DNA from: Marinobacter sp. LQ44 | GTDB lineage: Bacteria > Pseudomonadota > Gammaproteobacteria > Pseudomonadales > Oleiphilaceae | Assembly: GCF_001447155.2 (NCBI RefSeq) | Contig: NZ_CP014754.1 | Coordinates: forward strand, 868,001-932,000 | DNA length: 64,000 bases | Direction: 5' to 3' | Shown: piece by piece, positions 36,652 to 43,583 of the stretch | Position numbering within the stretch: the first letter of the stretch is position 1 | Layout of the letters: each line of letters begins with the position of its first letter | The notes under the pieces: model-generated | Databases searched by the model: none | What the model was told of the DNA's origin: nothing | What the model saw: the letters and a program-made list of their open reading frames with translations, nothing else | Made by a program: the position numbers and the translations under genes

Positions 36652-37608
36652 ATGGCCTTTCAGAACCCCGAAGCAGGCGCCTTTCACTGGCTGGTAGACA
36701 TGCTCGAATCGGTCGAGGTAGGCCTCGTGGTGCTGGACCTCGATTTCCGCGTGCAGGCCTGGAATGGCTTTATGGAGCATCACAGCGGCATTACCGGCAG
36801 CCAGATCCAGAACAAAGTCCTGTTCGACGTGTTTCCGGACATCCCGCAAGCATGGCTTACCCGCAAAGTCGATGCCGTCGCCATGCTCAACACCCGGGCG
36901 TTCACCTCCTGGGAGCAGCGCCCCTACCTGTTCAAATTCCGGAACACCCGGCCCATCACCGGCACCGAAGAGTACATGTTCCAGAACCTCACCATCAGCC
37001 CGCTAACCGGCACCAACGGTGAGGTCGACAAGATCTGCCTGCTGATTTACGACGTGACCGAATTCGCCAGTAGCAAGCGGGCCCTGGAGCGGGCCAACGA
37101 ACAGCTTGCCAAACTGAGCATGACAGACCGCCTGACCGGCCTGCTCAACCGTGGCACCTGGGAAAACCTGGTAGACGCGGAATACGAACGCTATCGCCGC
37201 TACGGCCAGGCCACCAGCCTGGTGATGTTCGACATCGACCACTTCAAACCGGTCAACGATAACTACGGCCACCTGGCCGGCGACGAGGTCATCCGCCACA
37301 CCGCCCAGACCACCCGCAATAACATCCGCCAATCCGACAGCGCCGGCCGCTACGGTGGCGAAGAGTTCGGCATCATCCTGCCGGAAACCGACGCAGAGAA
37401 TGCCCGCATCATCTGCGAACGCATTCGCGAAAGCATCGAAAAAAGCACCGTGGAAACCAGCGCCGGCAACATCACCTACACCATCAGCATGGGCATCGCC
37501 CAACTCACCGACGAGCCGGAGAACTATATGCAGTGGATGCAGAAGGCGGATGAGGCGCTGTATGCGGCCAAGGAGAGTGGGCGAAATAAGGTGGTGGTTG
37601 GGGAGTGA
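36652..37608 (+). CDS. PAS-GGDEF diguanylate cyclase
   Basis: A 318-residue cytoplasmic protein. A PAS domain spans about 10-140 (VGLVVLDLDFRVQAWNGFMEHHSG). A GGDEF domain follows from 155 (LTGLLNRGTWENLV; SLVMFDIDHFKPVNDNYGH) with an intact active site, GRYGGEEFGIILPET. It should make c-di-GMP in response to a PAS signal. No RxxD inhibitory site is evident just before the GGEEF motif. It starts 2 bp after the CheC-type regulator, so the two act as a pair: phospho-input upstream, second messenger output downstream. Confidence 0.92.
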   Translation: MAFQNPEAGAFHWLVDMLESVEVGLVVLDLDFRVQAWNGFMEHHSGITGSQIQNKVLFDVFPDIPQAWLTRKVDAVAMLNTRAFTSWEQRPYLFKFRNTRPITGTEEYMFQNLTISPLTGTNGEVDKICLLIYDVTEFASSKRALERANEQLAKLSMTDRLTGLLNRGTWENLVDAEYERYRRYGQATSLVMFDIDHFKPVNDNYGHLAGDEVIRHTAQTTRNNIRQSDSAGRYGGEEFGIILPETDAENARIICERIRESIEKSTVETSAGNITYTISMGIAQLTDEPENYMQWMQKADEALYAAKESGRNKVVVGE

Positions 37609-37611
37609 TTT

Positions 37612-37668
37612 TTGGGGTCAGACCCCCGGACATTTGAGGCGGTCAAATGTCTTGGGGTCTGACCCCAA
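37612..37668. repeat. E element 9 (nested palindrome, 57 bp)
   Basis: It sits between the convergent cyclase (stop 3 bp away) and fic gene (stop 1 bp away). Confidence 0.95.
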
Positions 37669-37669
37669 A

Positions 37670-38797
37670 TTATAGAGTCAGTTGATAGCGGGCGTAGCGC
37701 CCTTTGCTTTGGATGGGAGCTAGTACATCCTGGGCGACCAGGTTCTGAAGGTCGCGGGTAGCGGTGGCTTTGGAGCAGCGTGTCAGGTTCTGGTATTTCT
37801 TTGCGTTGATTCCACCCTCAAAACCGGGAGCATCGTGCCCGTGCATTTTACGAATCAGCTTCAACTGTCTGTCGCTCAGATTACGGTTGTTCAGCGAATC
37901 CCAGAAGCGTGCCTTTTTAACCACATACTGGATAACCTGGATGCTGCCGTCCAAAGCCTCAACAACCCGCTCACCAAACCAGTTCACCCACGGCGTTACA
38001 TCCAGAGTCTCTTTTGAGGCTGCATTCAATTGCTGGTAATAGGCTTTCCGATGTTTACTTAGCACCGTCGCCAGGCTCATCATCAACGGCTGCTCTAACA
38101 TCTGTGAAACTGCCACATCGGCAACCGCCCGGCCTACCCTGCCATTACCGTCTTCATAAGGATGGATAGTTTCAAACCAGAGATGAGCAATCGCAGCACG
38201 GGCCACACCAGGCAACTCCAGCGAATCGTTATTGAACCAATCCAGAAACACCTTCATTTCCGTCGGCACCCTCGACGACGGCGGCGCCTCGAAATGCACT
38301 GTGGGATTGTGAATAGCACCCGAGACTATCTGCATAGCATCAGAGTGCATGCGCCACTGCCCAGGTGCTGTTCGCACCCCCGAAAACGGGCTTGAACCGG
38401 CCTCAGGGAGAACCAACTTGTTCCAATGGTGCAATCGCTGCTCCGTTAGAGCTTCACCATAAAGGTCCATCACCTCGAGAATGACAGCCGAGATACCCGC
38501 TGCGACCGGGTCATGCACCGCAACCTTCTCATCCGGTTTCAAGAAATGATTCTTGATGGAACTGCGCACATCTTCGCGATTGAGCGCCTCACCCTCAATG
38601 GCACTGGTCTCAATGGCAGCACTCACAAGAAGATCCAGCCTTGCCTCGCTTCCGAGATCCTCCGGAACAACCGACATCGCCCCCAGAATTCTCTGGGAGG
38701 CCGCCAGCGCTTTCTGCGTCCAAAATTCCGCTTCTGCATGATCAAAGCGAAAGTGCGGCCAGTCTTTCAGTTCCCAGGTATACATTGCGTGAGCCAT
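37670..38797 (-). CDS. fic: Fic/DOC family AMP-transferase (class II)
   Basis: A 375-residue Fic protein. The catalytic motif HPYEDGNGRVGR is at residues 212-223, with all key residues present. An N-terminal inhibitory helix motif, T-S-A-I-E-G at 64-69, marks class II, where Glu68 blocks ATP until released. A C-terminal winged-helix-like region (about 300-375) follows. It AMPylates protein targets. It is a solo gene bracketed by E9 and E10. Confidence 0.93.
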   Translation of the reverse strand: MAHAMYTWELKDWPHFRFDHAEAEFWTQKALAASQRILGAMSVVPEDLGSEARLDLLVSAAIETSAIEGEALNREDVRSSIKNHFLKPDEKVAVHDPVAAGISAVILEVMDLYGEALTEQRLHHWNKLVLPEAGSSPFSGVRTAPGQWRMHSDAMQIVSGAIHNPTVHFEAPPSSRVPTEMKVFLDWFNNDSLELPGVARAAIAHLWFETIHPYEDGNGRVGRAVADVAVSQMLEQPLMMSLATVLSKHRKAYYQQLNAASKETLDVTPWVNWFGERVVEALDGSIQVIQYVVKKARFWDSLNNRNLSDRQLKLIRKMHGHDAPGFEGGINAKKYQNLTRCSKATATRDLQNLVAQDVLAPIQSKGRYARYQLTL

Positions 38798-38869
38798 TGA
38801 AATAAGTTTATCGGCTCATATTATGAGATTTTCTGAGCCGAAGGAAGCGCTCTATCGGCTCAACAGCGC

Positions 38870-38926
38870 TTGGGGTCAGACCCCAGAACATTTCGGGTGG
38901 TCAAATGTCTTGGGGTCTGACCCCAA
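38870..38926. repeat. E element 10 (nested palindrome, 57 bp)
   Basis: Loop gggtgg. The hipA stop (38901-38903) lies in its loop, so the element encodes the end of HipA. Confidence 0.95.
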
Positions 38927-40124
38927 AAGTGATTTCGTGGCTGCTTGCGCGGAAGGTTTGGGACATGGTGGTGCCTACCTGAGTGAAGGCGGGTGTCTTG
39001 GTTGTGTACGAGTCTATCTGATCAGCAATCTCAGTGAGTTTTTGCGCCAATAACTCAAGATCTGTGCTTACCTCAGCCGTTGTCAGGCCACAGGATTGGC
39101 GGGCGAAGTTTTTCAAGTAACTCAAAGGCCACCATACCTTCCGGCCAGACAGGGTCAGCGCAGGTACATCACGCTTCAGGTAGGGCGTGGTAGAAACAAT
39201 GTCGTAGGTGGGTGCCAACCAGCGTTCACCAAACGGCTCGCAATACAACAAGCCAAAGTTCTTCAGATGGGCATCTCCATTGCGTACGGCCCATGAGAGC
39301 AGTACAGACCTGAATAACCAGCGCAAGCCTTCACGGCGGTGTTGCGGGGAGAGAAATAGCGATAATGTTTTAGCCAGCTTCTCATAACTACCAGAATACT
39401 TATCCTCAGGCAGCAATCCTTGCAGAACACAGGCATCTTCAAAACCCAACCAAGAGCCATCCGGCCGACGGTCAAAACGAGACATGATGAACAACCGGCC
39501 ATTATCAGAAAGATAGAAATCCGGTACCGGCAACCCGAACTCCCGAGCCACAGTCATGCAAAAGTACTCATTGGCTGCCAATTGCGGATAGTCATCGCCC
39601 CAGGTCTTTACAATGTAGCCTTCGGTGCGAAGCGTCGATTTTTCAGAAATAGAGGCCGGCACCAAAACCTTCGGTTGCACGCCGGAAACGCCTGAACGAA
39701 GGGCGTACTTTTCAACGAGTTCCTCAAACAACGAGTCGTCCTTGGCAGCCAGCAACCTGCCCAACGATTCGCCTTGGTGCTCATCACCCATCCCTGCAAA
39801 ATCATCAGCCGTCACGACCACTCGACCAACCTGATGCCGACCCAGTGTTGCCAGCACCGTCAGATCCCCGGAGCCATAAAGCTTGGCAACATGCTTTCTG
39901 ATGATGTCGCCCAAATAGCCCTCAGGCAGATTCTGGGCAAAGATCGGATGCACGCCATCGAAAGCATAAGACGCCTCACTCACCGGCATGGTCACCGACA
40001 CTGCAGACTGCTCGGGCACACGTTCGCGATACACAAACACCGATGGTTCCGGCCGCTCTGGTGAAGACAAGTCACCCACAACACTGCCAGATACCTCTAC
40101 CCTTGCCCGGCGAACAGAAGTCAT
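38901..40124 (-). CDS. hipA: HipA family kinase toxin
   Basis: A 407-residue Ser/Thr kinase of the HipA family; the E. coli enzyme phosphorylates glutamyl-tRNA synthetase. N-subdomain FAQNLPEGYLGDIIRKH, the ligand loop SGVQPKVLVP (near 145), the catalytic loop RNGDAHLKNFGLLY (near 290) and the following YDIVSTTPY are present, so it looks complete. It overlaps hipB by ATGA. The last residues FGVRPQDI and the stop are encoded by E10, so the native tail has been replaced or extended. Confidence 0.93.
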   Translation of the reverse strand: MTSVRRARVEVSGSVVGDLSSPERPEPSVFVYRERVPEQSAVSVTMPVSEASYAFDGVHPIFAQNLPEGYLGDIIRKHVAKLYGSGDLTVLATLGRHQVGRVVVTADDFAGMGDEHQGESLGRLLAAKDDSLFEELVEKYALRSGVSGVQPKVLVPASISEKSTLRTEGYIVKTWGDDYPQLAANEYFCMTVAREFGLPVPDFYLSDNGRLFIMSRFDRRPDGSWLGFEDACVLQGLLPEDKYSGSYEKLAKTLSLFLSPQHRREGLRWLFRSVLLSWAVRNGDAHLKNFGLLYCEPFGERWLAPTYDIVSTTPYLKRDVPALTLSGRKVWWPLSYLKNFARQSCGLTTAEVSTDLELLAQKLTEIADQIDSYTTKTPAFTQVGTTMSQTFRASSHEITFGVRPQDI

Positions 40125-40378
40125 TCCAGCCCCCGTTCATTATCTCTCTGAAGGTCTTTTAACGTCGGCAATCCCCCCATAGCACGCACCGAAAACTCCA
40201 ACCCCAGAACAGCAAGTAACCGTTCCAGTTTGGCATAGCCCATTTCCGGAAGGTGCTGATTCTCCAGTTTCGATAGGGTTGTCCGGTCAACGCCCGCCAG
40301 GTCAGACAAAGCCTGCATGGACAAGCCTGCGCGTTTGCGCTCTTTTCTGATAAACGGACCAAGTTCGAGAAGGGTCAT
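40121..40378 (-). CDS. hipB: HipB-type antitoxin, XRE family
   Basis: An 85-residue helix-turn-helix protein: LGPFIRKERKRAGLSMQALSDLAGVDRTTLSKLENQ. The start at 40378 is chosen over a frame to 40432 because the longer one runs through the operator. It neutralises HipA and represses the pair. Confidence 0.92.
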   Translation of the reverse strand: MTLLELGPFIRKERKRAGLSMQALSDLAGVDRTTLSKLENQHLPEMGYAKLERLLAVLGLEFSVRAMGGLPTLKDLQRDNERGLE

Positions 40379-40380
40379 GT

Positions 40381-40430
40381 GGATATACTCTACATTCCGA
40401 CGAATATCTTCTAGATTGTAGCGTATATTC
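40381..40430 (-). promoter_or_regulatory. Probable HipB operator
   Basis: Inverted arms GGATATACTCTAC (40381-40393) and GTAGCGTATATTC (40418-40430) match at 11 of 13 positions. They lie directly upstream of hipB and contain the GGATA core known from E. coli HipB sites. Confidence 0.65.
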
Positions 40431-40496
40431 ACAACTTGGCGAAAAGAATAGGCGGCGTAAACGAAATCGGGCCGCTGATTCCGCGGCCCGATTCAA

Positions 40497-40865
40497 TCAA
40501 TCCTGCTGCCAGCTTTGAACAGCTTCCTTACCGTGCTTTTCACGCCACTCGTTCAGAGTTTTGTGGTTACCGCCACGGGTTTTAACCACTTCACCGGTGT
40601 GCGGGTTCTTGTAGGTTTTCATCGGGCGCTTGGCGCGGGTACCGGTTGAAGCATCCGCTTTGGCGCCTGCAATCGAGGGGTCAATCGCCGCCAGAATCTG
40701 CAGAACATCCTTGGGAGATTTGTCATATTCCTTCATCAAAGCACGAACCTTGTTTTCAAATTCCAGTTCGCCTTTCAGTGCCTGGTCCTTCTCGAGCTGT
40801 TCCAGCTCAGCGGCCAGCTTTTCCATCAGCTGTTTCTTCTGGTAGTAATCGTTAATCTTTGCCAT
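40497..40865 (-). CDS. mvaT: MvaT/MvaU-family H-NS-like silencer
   Basis: A 122-residue xenogeneic silencer. An N-terminal coiled coil (about 1-60, LEQLEKDQALKGELEFENKVRAL) drives oligomers. The C-terminal AT-hook-like domain (KTYKNPHTGEVVKTRGGNHKTLNEWR) is the MvaT signature. Such proteins coat AT-rich foreign DNA; the neighbouring O-antigen and TA regions are natural targets. It has its own promoter. Confidence 0.93.
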   Translation of the reverse strand: MAKINDYYQKKQLMEKLAAELEQLEKDQALKGELEFENKVRALMKEYDKSPKDVLQILAAIDPSIAGAKADASTGTRAKRPMKTYKNPHTGEVVKTRGGNHKTLNEWREKHGKEAVQSWQQD

Positions 40866-40928
40866 GGAAATAAAACCTTATTCGATGGGTTTTAATAAAA
40901 TATTGAATATGACGAGAAGTCGCGACCA

Positions 40929-40957
40929 ATCATAATAAACAATTCACAAATTGGCAA
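40929..40957 (-). promoter_or_regulatory. Sigma-70 promoter of the mvaT-like gene
   Basis: On the minus strand, TTGCCA, 17 nt, TATGAT. Each box has one mismatch. The leader is AT-rich, as expected of a self-silenced gene. Confidence 0.6.
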
Positions 40958-40982
40958 AATAAAACGCTTACAGCCCATTAAT

Positions 40983-41014
40983 AAAAAAGCCCGACAACAA
41001 TGCCGGGCTTTTCA
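40983..41014. terminator. Terminator between mvaT and the UDP-sugar dehydrogenase
   Basis: Stem AAAGCCCG / CGGGCTTT, with an A-run on one side and a T-run on the other. On the minus strand it ends the dehydrogenase transcript after E11. Confidence 0.78.
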
Positions 41015-41016
41015 AT

Positions 41017-41073
41017 TTGGGGTCAGACCCCGATACATTTCATGCCATCAAATGTCTTGGGGTCTGACCCCAA
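41017..41073. repeat. E element 11 (nested palindrome, 57 bp)
   Basis: Loop catgcca. It lies 2 bp past the dehydrogenase stop and directly before a terminator. Confidence 0.95.
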
Positions 41074-41075
41074 TT

Positions 41076-42338
41076 TTATAGGCGCAGGTCTGCATGCCCC
41101 AACGGCAATATACCTTTCAAATCAAACAGCACACCGTTGCCATTGGTATAACCACGTAATTCATCCGCATTCAAAGCCGCGTATTCCCTGTGCGGAACGG
41201 CCAGCAAGACAGCGTCATAGTTTCCTTTCGCCGGCTCTGGTACCAATGAAATACCATATTCATGCTCTGCTTCGGCATTATCTGCCCAGCAATCGGTAAC
41301 ATCCACCTGGCAGCCATAATCCTGAAGTTCGCGCACCACATCAATCACACGGGTATTGCGCAGATCCGGGCAATTTTCTTTAAAGGTAAAGCCCATAATC
41401 AACACCCGGGAACCCGCAATGGTGTGGCCTTTTTTAATCATTGCCTTCACCAGGACCGAAGCAGCATAAGGCCCCATATTGTCATTTACCCGACGGCCGG
41501 CCAGAATAATCTCCGGGTTATAGCCGATGGCCTGGGCTTTATGGGTCAGATAATACGGGTCCACCCCAATACAATGCCCTCCCACCAGGCCGGGTTTAAA
41601 CGGCAGGAAGTTCCATTTAGTTCCGGCGGCGGCCAATACTTCATTGGTGTCAATCTTCAAACGAGCAAAGATCATCGACAACTCATTCATCAAGGCAATG
41701 TTCAAATCCCGCTGGGTGTTTTCAATCACCTTGGCGGCTTCCGCGACCTTAATGGAACTGGCCTTGTGGGTGCCGGCGGTGATGATATCCGCGTATAAGG
41801 CATCCACTTCCTCAGCAATCTCCGGCGTGGAGCCAGACGTCACCTTCATAATGGTCGTCACCCGGTGCTCTTTATCGCCCGGGTTGATCCGCTCGGGGCT
41901 GTAACCGGCGAAGAAATCCTGGTTGAACACCAGGCCAGACAGCTTCTCCAACACCGGCACACACACCTCTTCGGTGGCACCCGGGAACACCGTGGATTCG
42001 TAAATAACAATGTCACCCTTCTTCAACACCTTGCCCACACTCTCACTGGCCTTCACCAGCGGCGTCAGGTCCGGGCTTTTGTATTCATCAATGGGCGTAG
42101 GTACCGTCACAATATAGATCTGGCAATCGGCAATGCCCTCCAGCGAATCCGTAAACGACAAATGCTTTGCCGCCGCCAACTCATCCGCAGACACCTCACG
42201 GGTAAAATCCACCCCATCCTTCAGCTCGGCAATGCGCTTGCTGTTGATATCAAAACCAACCACCTCGCGCTTTTCACCAAAGGCCGCTGCCAAAGGCAAG
42301 CCCACATAGCCCAGGCCAATAACACCAATCCTTTTCAT
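41076..42338 (-). CDS. tviB: UDP-N-acetylglucosamine C-6 dehydrogenase (TviB/WbpA-type)
   Basis: A 420-residue UDP-sugar dehydrogenase that converts a UDP-HexNAc to the uronic acid with NAD. The NAD fold opens [17 protein letters not shown]. The catalytic Cys lies in [15 protein letters not shown] near residue 260. [11 protein letters not shown] and [18 protein letters not shown] also fit the TviB/WbpA group rather than UDP-glucose dehydrogenase. The start at 42338 has GGAGGATTC just upstream and lies only 13 bp from E12. It is cut off from the main O-antigen locus by hipBA and the nuclease gene. Confidence 0.9.
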   Translation of the reverse strand: MKRIGVIGLGYVGLPLAAAFGEKREVVGFDINSKRIAELKDGVDFTREVSADELAAAKHLSFTDSLEGIADCQIYIVTVPTPIDEYKSPDLTPLVKASESVGKVLKKGDIVIYESTVFPGATEEVCVPVLEKLSGLVFNQDFFAGYSPERINPGDKEHRVTTIMKVTSGSTPEIAEEVDALYADIITAGTHKASSIKVAEAAKVIENTQRDLNIALMNELSMIFARLKIDTNEVLAAAGTKWNFLPFKPGLVGGHCIGVDPYYLTHKAQAIGYNPEIILAGRRVNDNMGPYAASVLVKAMIKKGHTIAGSRVLIMGFTFKENCPDLRNTRVIDVVRELQDYGCQVDVTDCWADNAEAEHEYGISLVPEPAKGNYDAVLLAVPHREYAALNADELRGYTNGNGVLFDLKGILPLGHADLRL

Positions 42339-42351
42339 GAATCCTCCAATT

Positions 42352-42407
42352 TTGGGGTCAGACCCCAAGACATTTTGATCGGTCAAATGTTCTGGGGTCT
42401 GACCCCA
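42352..42407. repeat. E element 12 (identical to E13)
   Basis: 56 bp, loop ttgatcgg. It directly follows a TAA (42408-42410) that may be the original hipA stop. Confidence 0.95.
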
Positions 42408-42435
42408 TTATTTGATGTTCTGCTGATAGGCTTGA

Positions 42436-43185
42436 TCAAGCTGCTGATGGATAAGCCCTGGCGCCCGATGCCTCGGGAGCCGGCAGCAACTGCCAGCGGG
42501 GAGGCTGCAATCCCGCGCGTTCTGCCAATGATAGATAAACCGCCTCACACAACCCTTCTTCATGGCCTAGTGGCAGATTGGCAGAGGTAAACTTAACCAG
42601 CCAGGCTTCATCACCAGCGATGGGCCGGGTGCGACACACGCCGTACTCCCCTTCAGCAAAATACAGTTGCGCCTTGGGCCGCGCACCTGCGGAGCTTCCG
42701 GCGGCAACCAGTTCGGCCAACACATCCGTCGTTTGCCCGTCGAATACGGCCTGCGCCTGAAGCCCAAGCTCTGCTGTTTCAATCAGCTTGTCATCCGCTA
42801 CCGGCGCAAATTCCGCCACCGGCGTATAACTCAGTGCACCGGTGCCCGTAGCGCCCACAAAAGCCAGCCTGTCCATCGGCGTTACCTGAGCTGGCAGAAT
42901 ACCCTGCTGACGAAACACCCGGTCCATCAACAGTAACCCCCAGCCATCAGGCAGAGAATCCGCGAACACCCCCGGCAGCCCGCCATGGGGATCGCGGGGA
43001 GCCAGCTGCACCGTCGCATCCCACTTCAATGCAAAGGGCGACAACGGGCTGAACCTGGCCAGGTAATCTGCATCGTACTGAAAGAATACGCCTTGCCGGT
43101 TCTGCGCCAGGCCACCAACCAGGGCCCGCTGCCCATCGCTGAACGTGCGCCAAACCGCTAACTGGCGAACCGGGGCAAAGCTCAC
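42436..43185 (-). pseudogene. hipA: Truncated HipA-like protein
   Basis: The 249-residue frame covers the HipA N-terminal part: LPGVFADSLPDGWGLLLMDR, then GATGTGALSYTP and AGSSAGARPKAQLYF. It ends abruptly after LLPAPEASGAR, before the catalytic loop (N-GDxHxxN) and the rest of the kinase lobe. The final residues AYPSAA look out of frame. In the next frame the DNA reads APGLIHQQLDQAYQQNIK and a stop that touches E12, suggesting an internal deletion that removed about 150 codons and shifted the frame. It overlaps hipB by ATGA. Kinase activity is not expected. Confidence 0.8.
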
Positions 43186-43454
43186 TGGGCAAGCACCTCA
43201 TCCAGTGAACGCGGCATAGGCTTTTGCTCCGCGCTCGTCAAATCCTGAAACCGATGAAGATCATCCACGCACTGCCACAACAGTAAAAACTGCCGTAATG
43301 AAATCTGCCCCGTGGTTTCAAATTTCTTGATGGTCGGTGCCGGCACAGTACTGCGCTCCGCAAGCACCGCCCGCGACCACTTCAAGGCCTTCCGCCGCTC
43401 CTGCACGTACGCCGCCAAGGCAACCTGTACATCCCGCCCTGAAATCAGATTCAC
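43182..43454 (-). CDS. hipB: HipB-type antitoxin/regulator, XRE-like
   Basis: A 90-residue protein. VALAAYVQERRKALKWSRAVLAERSTVPAPTIKKFETTGQISLRQFLLLW is a helix-turn-helix of the HipB type. It is the partner of the broken hipA downstream and probably still represses its own promoter. Confidence 0.82.
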   Translation of the reverse strand: MNLISGRDVQVALAAYVQERRKALKWSRAVLAERSTVPAPTIKKFETTGQISLRQFLLLWQCVDDLHRFQDLTSAEQKPMPRSLDEVLAQ

Positions 43455-43498
43455 AGAGATACCTCCATATCCAAAAGCCAGTTAATTATATCAAATTG

Positions 43499-43512
43499 GA
43501 TACAGTGGTATC
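43499..43512 (-). promoter_or_regulatory. Probable operator of the second hipB
   Basis: A perfect dyad GATAC-agtg-GTATC lies 45 bp before hipB. A further TATCC occurs at 43468-43472. Confidence 0.5.
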
Positions 43513-43521
43513 TATTTTAAA

Positions 43522-43577
43522 TTGGGGTCAGACCCCAAGACATTTTGATCGGTCAAATGTTCTGGGGTCTGACCCCA
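43522..43577. repeat. E element 13 (identical to E12)
   Basis: A 56-bp direct repeat of E12, same loop, enclosing the second hipBA pair. Confidence 0.95.
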
Positions 43578-43583
43578 CATCTG

